This document shows positions 33,274 through 59,140 of a DNA stretch of 64,000 bases, in pieces. This DNA comes from Branchiostoma floridae (taxonomy: Eukaryota > Chordata > Leptocardii > Amphioxiformes > Branchiostomatidae): positions 12,864,354 through 12,928,353 of the forward strand of contig NC_049992.1 of the NCBI RefSeq assembly GCF_000003815.2, given 5' to 3'. The notes under the pieces are model-generated. The model was not told where the DNA came from, made no database searches, and worked only from the letters and a program-made list of their open reading frames with translations. Each line of letters begins with the position of its first letter. Position 1 is the first letter of the stretch. Both the position numbers and the translations under genes were made by a program.

Positions 33274-33634
33274 TAGATGCGCTCCCACTGCACTTGCGGC
33301 ACTGCGGGGTTCGAAAGATAACTTTTCAGTAATAAAAGGATGTTTTCATTTCATACTTGGTGCAAAATATACAAAATATAACCTTGATACTGTTGAAGAC
33401 ATGTTGGCGTCACTGTTATGTCACTGTTGGGTCACTGTTGGGTCATCTTGCCACTTACGTTATTTTTCAACTTTCAAAAAAAAAAACGTCGCGCTTGCTT
33501 GTGTCACCTCTAAGTTCGCTCGTGATCACCTCTTGGTTCGCTCGCGTCACCTCTAGGTTCCGTGGGGTTACGTCTGCGATGTCGAACCCCGAAGCGACGC
33601 AAGTGTGACGCGAGTGCAGTGGGAGCGCACCTGT
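33274..33634. mobile_element. MITE, about 360 bp, with GCTCCCACTGCAC ends
   Basis: ATGCGCTCCCACTGCACTTG at the left is mirrored by GAGTGCAGTGGGAGCGCAC at the right, with further pairing of ggggttcgaa and gtcgaacccc. The ends resemble those of the 25384-25584 element (CTCTCACTGCAC); the interior differs. Short direct repeats (gtcactgttgggtcactgtt; cacctctaggttc) sit inside. Confidence 0.7.
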
Positions 33635-34609
33635 AGGTTGCGCAAGTTAGACTATGAGTTAAGTTCAAATTCAGGTCATGGGAGTAATATAAGTAACCAT
33701 TTATTAAGGTCAATAGGTTACGTTCATAACCTTTGTAACAATGTTCCAAACAAAGATAAATACTACAGTTTATCAAACTAACACTGTGTATTCATATGCA
33801 AATACCAGTAACATAATGTGTGTAAGCGTTTAAATATTCAAATACTACGACTGTACTTTTTGACGGAGTGGCGAATTTCACTTAATATTCACATGGTCGA
33901 ACATTTGCCTGATTTTTTATTGTTTCTGTATATATCGATCAAGTTTTCTACCAGCCGCAGCCTATAAAAAAAAGATACAATTTTTAAAAAATAGCATGCC
34001 CAGATATTCCCTACTGGGCCATTGGGTAAGAGTCTGATTTGTGGCTAGCGGATTAATCATATTATATAAAGATTGTTGAAAACAATTACTGAATGCCTTA
34101 TAGCTACTATATATACTATGTATACACATGAAATGTGACTCACAAAGAGCCTATTGAATATGAGTATGTTAAAAAGATTATCAAGGTTAAACTTCAGCAT
34201 TTAGACTGGCATAAACTCCAGAATTTGCTGACAACTCTGTTGTTTGACAACATCCTGCTAGGTGGCGCTTTAGATAGTGCTTTCTTTGTATTCAATAATT
34301 ATTTTTACAATAGACACGATACAAACTATGCAGTTGTTGTGGAGTTATTGTTATAACCCTTTCGATGGCTACTCTTTTTTGTAACACTTAAACCTGGGAC
34401 ACTGGAATCATTACCCACATATCAAGCACATATTATACTAGTACTAATGCGTATGTTTATATCTGCCCATACGTCATCTCAACTCATGCTATGTCACTAT
34501 ATGAAAGCAGCTGAACGTCTAGTAGTCGTAGAAATCACAACCGGTACATTTTATATACAAACAATCTCCTCCTACACAAAATAGACACAGTTATTGTGTA
34601 TTGTATTGT
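33635..34609. other. No gene recognised
   Basis: AT-rich spacer. An open frame at 34135-34356 has no family features. Nothing else seen. Confidence 0.4.
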
Positions 34610-34690
34610 TACCAGGGCTAGTCCTTAATAATAGCCCCCGGCTAGTTGGGTAGCCCTGGCTGTATCTTTTCTCTATACAACCGAATAAAT
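34610..34690 (-). mobile_element. Second copy of TATT-tailed repeat
   Basis: ccagggctagtccttaataa, tagcc, ggctagttgggtagccctgg and the tail cgaataaataaaatc are the inverse of the left end of the repeat at 28455-28740. Confidence 0.6.
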
Positions 34691-34850
34691 AAAATCAAAC
34701 AACAAATATGATATAACCGTTTCTTATACTTCTTTGCTGATATTCTTATGTCCCTCTACCACCACCGCCACGTTGAGCAAGTCACAGTGTCTACTAGCCA
34801 GACCAATGCATCCCTTAATGTAATCAGTAACGTTACATATGAAAAGGCAT

Positions 34851-34949
34851 AGCCTGGGTACCATCCTCCACAGTTATACCGCTACCGTTACTGTGGTAAG
34901 CAAGCGAAAAGGAAGAGCCAGTGATAACTACGGTGGTGGTACCCAGGCT
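34851..34949. mobile_element. Tiny inverted-repeat element, 99 bp
   Basis: AGCCTGGGTACCATCC is mirrored by GGTGGTGGTACCCAGGCT. The interior has no coding potential. No target duplication was recognised. Confidence 0.65.
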
Positions 34950-35880
34950 GTGAAAACACAGGGTAAATGTGTGTAGACATCTCCCTAGACTGTCTCTTGG
35001 TAACAACATAAGGACGGCTGCCGGGCGCGGCTACAGCGGAAAAAAAAGACAACTACATTGTCGTCTGAGTCTCGGTGTAAAAACTTTGGTGAGTTCTAAC
35101 GTTTATAACGTTATATTGCATTGATTGCTAAAGCCTCATGTATGGACCTCTTGTGCTAAAAAGAATACATGTACATGTACATCCCATATACCTTACCTCA
35201 AAGAAACTTATATTTCAGACTGTCACATATCTTTGTAATGCTTGATCGACACAATAACGGTAAAGAATGCCAGAGGCTGAACCTCTGAACTAGTGTATGT
35301 TTCAATAGAGTAAATGAATACGATGAAGGACGTAAAACTACATGGCACATATATTCAGGCTGATGCCATGAATAAAGTAGAACAAGAATTATTTCTGGCA
35401 CAGAGTGAAGCGCTAATTTCTATTTCTACCTCAGACCCTTAGTGGAGCTGTCAATTATTTGCCATGCATGCTGACGTATGTTTTTTTAAAGATCTTGCCT
35501 TGATCTATTATTTTGTCACAGACAAATTTACTGCGCAAATATAAGATACTTTTTATCGTTTTATACCCAAATCTAATCAAAGAATGGTATATGTACATTT
35601 AAATGATATTTTATCTTTGCTATTTTCACCCTTATTCCATTTTTCATCATGTTTTATTAATCGTTTTACCGCCCACGTTTTACGTCAGCCGCCAATTTTC
35701 TGTAGGAAAATTTGATTCACTGAATGAATATGAAAATCCTAACTGCATAATGCAAACCTCCGTTTGCAGCTTCAATGCATAGTGTTTAGCATATGTTGTA
35801 TCGCCCTTTGCGTTATTCTTCTGTACTTCAAATTGTAAGGGAAATTATCAAAGTTCGACCAGCGTTCAACCAACGGATCT
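34950..35880. other. No gene recognised
   Basis: Spacer with short open frames only; a (TA)n tract follows at about 35880-35896. Confidence 0.4.
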
Positions 35881-35899
35881 ATATATATATATATAGATT

Positions 35900-36252
35900 A
35901 TCAGGTAAGGTCAAAGTTCAAAAGCAACGGGGTCAACCTTCACGCGGAAGTGAAAGACCAAAAAGTCGGCTTGCTGTGTGGCTGAAGAGGAAGCTTTCGT
36001 TCCTGTTTTTCGTCCCGAAAACGGGTTGTTTTTCTTCAGAAATGCAGTTCACGACAGGGTAGAAGAGGAGACAAGCCTGTTTAGCTATGCAGGGCTAAGA
36101 CAGGTCGTATCAGACGCGCGAGGTTCGCCTGGCGTTCCCGTAACTTTTATCAGTTAGCTTTCGAAGTAGACATGTTATCCGGTATGTGCAGATATTTCGG
36201 TCCGTTGTCGGAAAACAGGAAACCACACTGTCTATAGTGATCATTATATCGG
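35900..36252 (+). promoter_or_regulatory. Possible promoter and 5' non-coding exon of the PI3-kinase gene
   Basis: A locally CG-richer stretch ends in a strong splice donor, atatcgg|gtaagtac, with exon end at 36252. The first coding exon of the PI3-kinase gene starts at an acceptor (ctatag, 39066-39071) 21 nt before its ATG, so an upstream non-coding exon must exist. This is the best candidate I see on that strand, leaving a 2.8-kb intron. It is inference; transcript data would decide. Confidence 0.35.
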
Positions 36253-37208
36253 GTAAGTACGCCCCTCTTTCATATAAGATATTTAGACACAACTTTGGCA
36301 ATTTTTGTATGTTTGTAATACCTGGAATGTAACTGAGAAGAACTACATTTTGTAACTAAATTCTAGCTCGTACATAATGTGTAGCGACCACACGATGGTA
36401 GAAACCAGGAGGTTTAGAAACTAAAGCATTTGTCATTCATTGCTATTTCCCAGCTTCTTGCACGTTTTGACTAGGCAGTGAGTAGCTGAAGTCACTCATA
36501 TATTAGGTTATATAGAATTTCGTTCTATCCGCTTTCCTATTTTTGTTCTGTTAAAGCAAGAAACGGAATTTATCTGATGTTTGCCTTCTCCCCCTCCCTA
36601 TTTTACTAGAACCGCCTCCTTTAGCTTGGCCCTGATTGGTCAGCCCACATGCGTCATCAATCTTTGATTGACATGCAACGATGTAAACAACTTTAATTGT
36701 CTGTTTCTCGTGCAAGAAAAAAAGTGACCTGCTGCTGCGGATACATATTAATCTTTGATGTGATTTTGTGTTTTATGTGTGTTTGCATTTAAGCAGCTTG
36801 TTTGCATAGTTTTATGTGGTTTTAGAGGCCACCTGTCAGATTATTTCTTCCCTTCAATAACACTTGCCATCCCTGTGGTGTTAAAACCCCCGAATGATTT
36901 ATTTATTGGCTAGAGGATAGTGTGTCCAAGTATTTTTTTTTTAAACAAAAAAAAAATGTCACAAATTTAGGTTGGAAAATGGACCCATTGTCCACTTTGT
37001 ACATTTGGAAGTTAAATATAGCTTTTAAAAAATCAGATATCAACATTTGGATGTAGCAAGAAAACAAAATGACAAATCTGGAATGGAATTTCCAGTTACA
37101 AATTGCTTATGACTGAGGACAACCTCTAAGTCTGACACTCATATTTTTGTTCATTCATTCTCACCACAGTCTCCACAACAAAAAACATGATCATGAAACC
37201 ACTAGTAG
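36253..37208. other. No gene; possible first intron
   Basis: Non-coding sequence with a poly-T/poly-A stretch near 36932-36958. If the non-coding exon call is right, this is intronic. Confidence 0.4.
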
Positions 37209-37210
37209 TA

Positions 37211-37380
37211 CAGCCAAACCTGTCTATAGCAGCCATTCAATGGACTGGAGAAATGTAGACAGGTGGCCACACACTATAGAGAAAATGCTGATCAATTGAC
37301 TGAGCAGTAAGCTATACATGATTTCAGTAACCACTGGCCAGGTGGTCACTTAAAGGTGGCTGCTAATACAGGTTTGACTG
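37211..37380. mobile_element. Tc1/mariner-type MITE, 170 bp
   Basis: CAGCCAAACCTGTCTATAGC at the left is mirrored by a right end that reads inverted as CAGTCAAACCTGTATTAGC, and TA flanks both sides (37209-37210, 37381-37382). CAGT-type ends with a TA target duplication are usual for Tc1/mariner derivatives (established knowledge). No coding capacity. Confidence 0.75.
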
Positions 37381-37382
37381 TA

Positions 37383-38372
37383 CAAGACTGCACAAAATTC
37401 CAGTACATGTTAGTTTGGATTTCTCAGCCAATGAAACAAGCACAGCTGATTAGATTTGATTAGATTGTATTGTTTGTGGGAGGCAAAAACAGGACAATTT
37501 GATTTTGATTCTTTTAGCTTCCACTTCATATCTCAAATTCATATTAGAATTTATCCAGAGATGTACCATATTCCCAGTTAAACTATGTTTGAATTTGTAT
37601 CAAATAACCAAACATACAGGTAATTTGTATTCAATGCTCAAAGCAAATTGTTGAGATGAGTTCAAGTTTTATACTACTCAAAAGTCTAATAAAAGCAGGA
37701 GATTTGACAGACTATCTGTGAATTGTTCCCCTGTTGGCTATAAGATAGCCTGAGAATCTAATTCATTTGTCTTCAAAGATGATATTGATCAAATCTGTTG
37801 GATTATGTTGGGCTTGTCTGGCTCTGTCTGCAACATTATCCAATAGCTTTACTGTTGTTTGCAGGTAATCAGATATGAAAAACATTTTAACTAAAATGGC
37901 AATCATTCAAAGAATTTTCATAAATACACTGTATAAAGTCTCTCTTTGACAATAATTGCAAATTTTATGTTAGTAGATCAATTTCAGTGCCTAGCATCAA
38001 CAAAGTGCACTATGATACTTTCCTTAATTTAATAATTTTATCAGGCCAGAAAATCACTGAATAACAAGGTCCTTTAATAGTCCCTTCCAAGATGACAGCT
38101 GACATTCTGGTGACCTATCCATTCCCTTCCTCAGGGCAATACTCAGACTGGTTCTACAGGTATTTTGCACAACAGACATAGATATTGCTGCAGCAATAAT
38201 GTAGTAAATCCAAACGTATAGTCGAGCATGTATAATATGCAAGTTTAATATTGTCCAGGAGCAATAAACACTCAGTAAGAAAGTCAACCAAATATTCTCA
38301 GTTTCTTTTTACGAAAGTGGTCCCAAACGTAACTAAGTCTATATTCCCTTGTCTCTACCAGACGCCAAATTG
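37383..38372. other. No gene recognised
   Basis: AT-rich spacer without exon or element ends that I could define. Confidence 0.4.
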
Positions 38373-38572
38373 CTGGAAAAATTGTAGAAATGGAACAAAT
38401 AGAGGAGTGAGCTGGCCAGAGAGCTATAGCCGACTAGGGAACAGCATGCAATTGTGTGCTGTTTCCTAGCCGGCTATATTTCCTAGCCAGCGATCGCATG
38501 CTGTTCCCTGGCCGGCTATAGCTCTCTGGCCGGCTCACTCCTCTATTTGTTCCATTTCTATGATTTTTCCAG
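38373..38572. repeat. Long foldback, 200 bp
   Basis: The left arm (ctggaaaaa, gaaatggaacaaatagagga, gtgagctggccagagagcta, gggaacagcatgc) is mirrored by the right arm ending ttccatttctatgatttttccag. Arms are about 80 bp with few mismatches; the middle (about 38455-38490) contains a second short palindrome based on cctagccggcta. A MITE or foldback element. Confidence 0.85.
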
Positions 38573-38894
38573 TGATCCAGAGACTAACAAGTTAGTATGG
38601 CACATATACAATCATACATTGCATGCTTTGTAGATTTAGACAAGGCACATGATAAATCCATATTTGTCTATCCACCTCAGTCAAAAGATGGAAATCAAAA
38701 TCAATCAAAAACATAGCAGCGAAACATTGATGCAATTGAAGTTTAACTTAGATGCAGCCCACCTCCACATGGTGGAACCAAGAAGGTCAACAAAAATGAA
38801 ATTACCAAAACGAAAAGACATGCCATTACATGGACTATGAACACTGAGCTTTCATTCTACTAATGTTTTTGTACCATGTATATGTAGTGATACA

Positions 38895-39015
38895 TGTTTA
38901 TAGATTTATTAGGACTCAATGTAATCTGTATCTCTGTTATATCTGACCCTTACCTCCCTCATGACCTCAATGAAAAGTGGCCTGGAGGCGGATATAAGCT
39001 TCTCATGAATAAATA
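38895..39015 (+). mobile_element. Probable retroposon 3' end
   Basis: cctggaggcggatataagct followed by tctcatgaataaataaagg has the form of a LINE or SINE 3' end with an AATAAA-type tail. No second copy was found here, so the call is weak. Confidence 0.3.
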
Positions 39016-39091
39016 AAGGTTTAAAAAAACTCCTTTTTGGAGCTACTTACAGTTTTCCCCTTTACCTATAGGTAACTAACACCTACCCAAG

Positions 39092-53359
<14,268 letters not shown>

Positions 53360-55615
53360 CCACTAAGCACTAAGAAAAGTCACAGCAACGTAAAGTATAG
53401 CCTGTGTAGTTTTTGGCAATGCCTCAGAGGTGGAGACGATATTGTACCTTTATGTACCTATAATTCCACCTTACAAGTGCCTTTCTAAATCTTTGCCTAA
53501 GTTCTAATCTTGCTTGATTCAATGGAAAAGAGGGCTGAACAGGAGCTGATGGTGGTTTCACATTGATGCAGTATTATTTCCTTACTGTAGAGAATACAAT
53601 GTTTTCTGAAGGGTCAGAAAAATTAAAATGCGTTAGGCAGATCACCTTAGGCCTGCTTACTAAAGTCCACGATAATCGTTTTAAATTACTTAAGGAATAT
53701 CTTAAGGAGGAAAATGTTCTGTAGGTCAAAAAGCCTTTCTTGCCTCTTTTACATGTATATTGACTTGTGACCACTTGTGTTTGGGGCCAATGGATTACTT
53801 TTGAGATTTAATGAAGTATATTGTATATGTCACGTAAAGCAATAACATTACATGATCTTTTAATTTTACAATTTTTAAGGCTTTTGAGGCAAAGACTGAT
53901 TTTTATATGTCTTTTTTTATATCTCTTTTCTATGCTGCACCAACAGTAGTTTTGTGAAGTCAAAAAGTGTTCAGTCTGGTGGTAATCTGGTGGTAATTTT
54001 AGAGAAAGTGATAGTTGGATTTTTAAAAAAATGATATTGAGTATTAAGGGGCACAATTGCCAAGGCTGCATCTTTGATTTTTATAAATTTCCAGAGATAT
54101 CTACTTCATTTTCTACTTGCTGGCTTTCAAGATGATATCAAAGTACGTGTCTTAGATTTAGTGACATCTGTTCCATATTTAGTGTTTTTCAGCATATTGC
54201 CCTCTTTATGGTCTAAATTCTTGTAGCCGAAAATTATTTTGATCTTGATGTTATTCTTCTTCTTATGAATAGTTGCGTGTGTAAGGTGCCTGTGCAATTG
54301 TTTCCTTACCATTTTTCCTCCAAATGTTTGAAAGTTGTATTATTCCAGCGCTGCAGGCAGTGTTGATGTTCTTAGGTGCAGTTGTGATTTTACTACATAC
54401 ATATATAGCTGTACTCTGTTATAATAGCACATAAAATGTGCTGTTATTTCGATCTTAGTTGGCATGAAGGCAACATTTGTTCACAATTTTATTGGAAAAT
54501 ATCATTCTGCTTTTCATATCTAGAAATACACTTTCCATCTTATGAGATGAGTGGTAAAATATGGTGCCATAATATAAGACAAAAACATGGTAGCAGTGCT
54601 ACAATTGTATAGGGTAATTGCCTAAGACAATGCCATAAATCAATTATTTACCTTTGTTACCACCTTTGTATGGAGGTCGAGGAGAGTTGATACCATTTTT
54701 ATTGCCCATATCAAATTTAGACAATCGTGTTTTGGACCATATTCATACGAGTGTCTCGCTAGGCTTATTTTGTTTGTGATTTTTATATTGAGTTCTCTTT
54801 GCAGAGCTACATAAATGTAATATAACGTTATATTCTTAAACTTCTATTTCTTAAATTTTTCTCAAACAGGCTACTATAATACACAATGTACATTTTGAGG
54901 TATACAGAGTCCAAATAAACTAATGATAACCATTCCAATCATGATCATTACATGTTAATGGTGCCATAAATATACAAACTTTCTTGAGCCTTGTTTTCAT
55001 CATCCCCAGACTTTTAGTACAAATCTTAAGACAAACATGCAGTTCCAAGGACATTTTTAAAGTCTGCACTTTGTAAAGATGTTATATATTCTGATGGCAT
55101 AATGATTGAAGTATTCAAGAACATTATTATTGTTAACCACCTACTGTTTTGTAGGATCGTCAAGAATCACTGAAAGATTCAACAATACAATATAGTGGAT
55201 TTTAGATGGTAAAAATGTTTATTGTTAATCACCTATACAGGTAAATTTAATCACTGTTTACTTAGGCAATTCATCTAGCCTTACTGGGTATGTCAGGATT
55301 TGAACTGAGGAAACATTTACTTATTTCTTAGATTATTGTTTTATATAGTTTGTTCTTTGCTTATGTAAATGCACCCGTTCTGTATATCACTCAGTTTATA
55401 CAGTACATCAGGTTAAGCTTCGTAGAATGCCTGCAATGGCGTTCTGTTGAATGTACATGGTGCATGCAGCTATCCACAAATCTATTGCATTGTTGCAAAA
55501 AATGCTATTTTATCTTGCACACTTACTTAGCGATTGAAAAAATACATTCCAGAAGACAATCAAAGTGTGAGCTTAAGGATTGTAAACAGTATGAATCTAC
55601 GGAATAAAGTACTTG
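53360..55615 (+). other. Probable 3'UTR and flank of the PI3-kinase gene
   Basis: AT-rich, no further exon. AATAAA hexamers lie at 54914-54919 and near 55603; either could end the transcript. The 3' limit is not known. Confidence 0.45.
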
Positions 55616-56448
55616 AGCACAAATGTATTGTTACAGTGTATGTTTCCAATGGTATTATATATTGACTTTGATAGTATAATCTCACGACACATCAAAATTA
55701 TATTCTATAAACTACCCTTTGACAAACTGACTTGAACTTATGAACGACATCGAATAGATTTTTTTCAATCGAGCTATAGGTACTGCCGGTCAACATTAAT
55801 TTGTTAAGCCATTTTCTAAACTCAGGACTCGTAATCGTATGTCTGAATGACTTGCAATTTTGCAGGTAATTGCTGTAAGCCAGGTAAAATTACCTAGTTG
55901 CCTACGAAGAGTAGAGGCAACTATAGATAGAAGTCTAATCCTCATTCCACGAAGCTACCTTTATTGTGTGCCTTTCTCTTCGCGCAGCTCAGTGATAGGA
56001 GTCTACCATTATGAACTCCATATACTAGCAACAGTCCAGATAACTCGGTACATGTCAATGGCGCCCGTAGGCGGATTGTATGGCACAATAGTATTAACGC
56101 TTGCCCAATATGATTTTACTGTGGATATTCAAGTGTGGTGCCTGGCAGTAAAAGTCAACGTCAGCGAAGCTACACATTCATTGGTCAATAAATGTTACGC
56201 TGACCAATAGCCATATAGCGTTGTATGTCGTACGGGTACACCGGTAGATTATCCCTTTTCTAAATTGGTCATTGATAATTGGCTAAAGCAATACAATGAT
56301 AACAGTGTTAGAAATCGATCGAACTTACTGATTGGTCATTCATTATCCAATGAGTATTTAGCTCAAATTAAAGTGCATGCAAGGTCCTCGGTGTCCTGCA
56401 GAATAAATATTGATCTACTTTGATTGTATGGTCAACATATCTTATTGG
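55616..56448. other. No gene recognised
   Basis: An open frame at 55860-56210 has no recognisable domain. Several ccaat/attgg motifs (about 56180-56340) are scattered on both strands. Nothing more could be assigned. Confidence 0.4.
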
Positions 56449-56458
56449 ACCAATCAGC

Positions 56459-56620
56459 TAGTCTCCAAGCAGACCCAACTGTGCCTTAGAGATAGTATCA
56501 AAGCTGACCAAAGGGAGATAGCCAGCTAAGGGAGTCAAACGGGCACCTGCTGCCGCTATACTAAGTCCTTGGCCAGCTTTGATACTGTTTCTAAGGCACC
56601 GTAGGGTCTGCTTGGAGACT
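56459..56620. mobile_element. MITE with 10-bp target duplication
   Basis: AGTCTCCAAGCAGACCC is mirrored by GGGTCTGCTTGGAGACT, and gtgcc, tta, agatagtatcaaagctg pairs with cagctttgatactgtttcta, making almost the whole 162 bp a foldback. ACCAATCAGC lies exactly on both sides (56449-56458 and 56621-56630). A 9-11 bp duplication is typical of Mutator-like elements (established knowledge). Relatives: inner element at 14.75-14.93 kb, half copy at 61.19 kb, remnant at 6.8 kb. Confidence 0.85.
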
Positions 56621-56796
56621 ACCAATCAGCATCCACATCATGAAGTTAACATAGGCAGGTGTAGTGGCACATCATTCCATTGGGTGATGGCGGCGTTCTT
56701 GCACTGCATGTAACAGTTACAGCCAGGCCGTTTTATTTCATCACAGGCGAAATTTTTCATACGTCGATGTAGGCTAGACATCCAGGTAATAAGATA

Positions 56797-56872
56797 CGCC
56801 AAAAAAAGTTACTCAAGCAACTGGATATGGTTTCAAAACCATATCCAGTTGCTTGAGTAACTTTTTTTGGCG
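56797..56872. repeat. Perfect 37-bp inverted repeat, 2-nt spacer
   Basis: cgccaaaaaaagttactcaa and gcaactggatatggttt pair without a mismatch with the right arm ending in ttttttggcg. The left arm belongs to a longer dispersed sequence (gtaggctagacatccaggta upstream) that recurs in single-arm form near 30.44 and 47.62 kb. So the palindrome arose by inverted duplication of part of that repeat. Confidence 0.9.
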
Positions 56873-56934
56873 AAAATTTTCATACTTTTTCATGAAGTAC
56901 GTTATCTTGCTTGTTTAAGCCCCGTTTACAAATA

Positions 56935-57340
56935 AAGAATTTAGCTCGGCCGAGTTGTCGGCGAGCTCCAAATGGACATTTTCGGCCGGAGTATGACCGT
57001 CGTTTGGGCGATTATGCGGGCCTCGCCCGATTTTTAGCAGCTCGGCCGGCGTTTGCGGGGCACTTGCAGCTGCGCTTAATTTCAGCGAGCCCTTGGCGGC
57101 GAGCGTTGAGCTCGGAGAGCTCGTCAATGGGTTGCCTGTAGCTTGACCGGAGCTTGTCCGAGCAATGGCCAAGACTTGGCCAATACTCGGGCGGCAACCC
57201 GACGGTTTTCGACTCTCTTTCTTTCGGTCGGAGTTTGCCCGAACTCTTCGGCCTCGCGCCAGACTCGTTCGGGCTTCCTGCAATAACCGGACGATATTCC
57301 GTCCGACTTTTAACTACTTTGGCGTGCTTTAGCCTTTAAT
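56935..57340. other. CpG-rich block
   Basis: A stretch far richer in CG than its surroundings, with repeated short motifs (ctcggccg, gagctcg, gcccga, cgacgg) on both strands. Open frames of 60-122 codons on each strand follow from the low stop density and show no domain. It may be an unmethylated promoter-like island or a CG-rich element fragment. No clear ends. Confidence 0.4.
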
Positions 57341-58145
57341 AGGCGAGCGTTGCGCTGGTGTCGCTGGGAGCTTGGGGAGGGCTCCGGCAGAATTTAACTG
57401 TCACCTAATCAATTTGACACCTGTGTTGAACATGCACGTCCCTTTGTTTTTGGCTTTCATCTTTAGTAAACAGTTTGTTTCGAAATATAAAATGAATAAA
57501 GACTACTGTATGAACTTCTCTAGAAAAAATTGCTATGGATATTAGGGTTCCGGTTCGGAATTTCAAGTGACCAGATATCTAAATAGTCCCTAAGAATAAG
57601 ACGCAAATCAGAGGTTGTCTCCATAGTTTTGGCTCTAGATTTTTCGGCTATCGCTTTAGCAACCTATAATCTTTTATACTTCTCCAAATGCTTGTTGTTC
57701 GTAGCGTTTTATGGTGTCGGAGATTTGATCGTGCGGCGAACACTTCCTGGTATGAGTGCGCGCGATAGCGGTAAAGCGTTTCGTAGCCTGATTACCCAGA
57801 TCGTGTGTTCTATGTGCGTTTTGGGAGCTCGCGGAAAACGTATCGGATAACTTTTTTTTCCTTTTTACTCAGTATACAGAAGAAGTCTTGACCTTCATTG
57901 CCATATTAGTCATTATCCCAGGAAAACTCATTTTTACCGTGTAGCGGCCTAGCTGTAAAAAATGGCCCCAAATTAGCAATTTTTGGATGAAAAGCCTATA
58001 TTTTTGATGGTTTTTACCAAAAATAACATTGCTACAGAAAATGTCAAATGAGTCTGTCGGTCAGCGACAAAACACCCTTTTCTATCGAAAACATTGAATT
58101 ATCCGAAAATAGATGTTTTGAGAAGTGCTAGTGCTTTTCTCAGAG
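57341..58145. other. No gene recognised
   Basis: Spacer before the 97-bp array. An open frame at 57629-57850 has no family features. Confidence 0.4.
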
Positions 58146-58771
58146 ACAATTTTTGCAAAGGCGCGGACCTGCGGAAAGTTTTCGGGGTCCAAAAATGAAA
58201 TTTCCCCAGACCGGCCGAGATGGCCCGTTTTTGGCCCAAAATGGCATTTTTGCAAAGGCGCGGACCTGCGGAAAGTTTTCGGGGTCCAAAAATGAAATTT
58301 CCCCAGACCGGCCGAGATGGCCCGTTTTGGGCCCAAAATGGCATTTTTGCAAAGGCGCGGACCTGCGGAAAGTTTTCGGGGTCCAAAAATGAAATTTCCC
58401 CAGACCGGCCGAGATGGCCCGTTTTTGGCCCAAAATGGCATTTTTGCAAAGGCGCGGACCTGCGGAAAGTTTTCGGGGTCCAAAAATGAAATTTCCCCAG
58501 ACCGGCCGAGATGGCCCGTTTTGGGCCCAAAATGGCATTTTTGCAAAGGCGCGGACCTGCGGAAAGTTTTCGGGGTCCAAAACTGAAATTTCCCCAGACC
58601 GGCCGAGATGGCCCGTTTTGGGCCCAAAATGGCATTTTTGCAAAGGCGCGGACCTGCGGAAAGTTTTCGGGGTCCAAAAATGAAATTTCCCCAGACCGGC
58701 CGAGATGGCCCGTTTTGGGCCCAAAATGGCATTTTTGCAAAGGCCCGGACCTGCGGAAAGTTTTCGGGGTC
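58146..58771. repeat. 97-bp tandem array, about 6.5 units
   Basis: Successive atggcccgtttt landmarks lie exactly 97 bp apart (58220, 58317, 58414, 58511, 58608, 58705). Units are nearly identical; the main variable site reads ttttTggcc or ttttGggcc in the order T, G, T, G, G, G, and one unit has aactg for aaatg. Such homogeneity means recent expansion or gene conversion. As 97 is not divisible by three, the long minus-strand frame through it cycles through three reading phases and is an artefact. Confidence 0.95.
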
Positions 58772-59140
58772 ATTCAGAGGAATGTGGTTATGTCGGCCTT
58801 TTTCAATGCGGAGTCTATGTGAGCTAATGCGGAGCTTTGTGATGGCTGTTCTGTGCCGAATGTTTGCAGTCTTTAAGTATTTCTCGTCGTTGTAAGTAGT
58901 CTTAAGTAATCTGTATGTTCGTAATTTGTTGTTGTTGCGCATTGCTGTTATGAAAGCTTGAAGGTACATATCTTTTAAACGTTGGTCGATGGATGGAATT
59001 ATTTGTGATGGATTTAGGACAGATGATATGGGAGAATGCCAGACATAGCCAAAACCACATTCCTCTAGCGTCTTGCGGACTCCAGTGTCTTCCATACAGA
59101 ATGGAAGACATGAAGAAAACAGTACAAAACAGAGAGACCG
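58772..59140 (-). pseudogene. LINE ORF2 fragment abutting the 97-bp array
   Basis: The minus strand encodes CGFGYVWHSP, QRLKDMYLQAFI, LRTYRLLKTTYNDEKYL and TAITKLRISSHRLRIEKGR, collinear with the LINE at 25.6 kb (GFGHIWLNP, RLQDIYVQ, RRAITQLRIS, LNIETGRFKK) but clearly a different family. Similarity stops at HNHIPLND, just before the expected Cys-His motif, where the tandem array begins. It is truncated at both ends. Confidence 0.8.
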
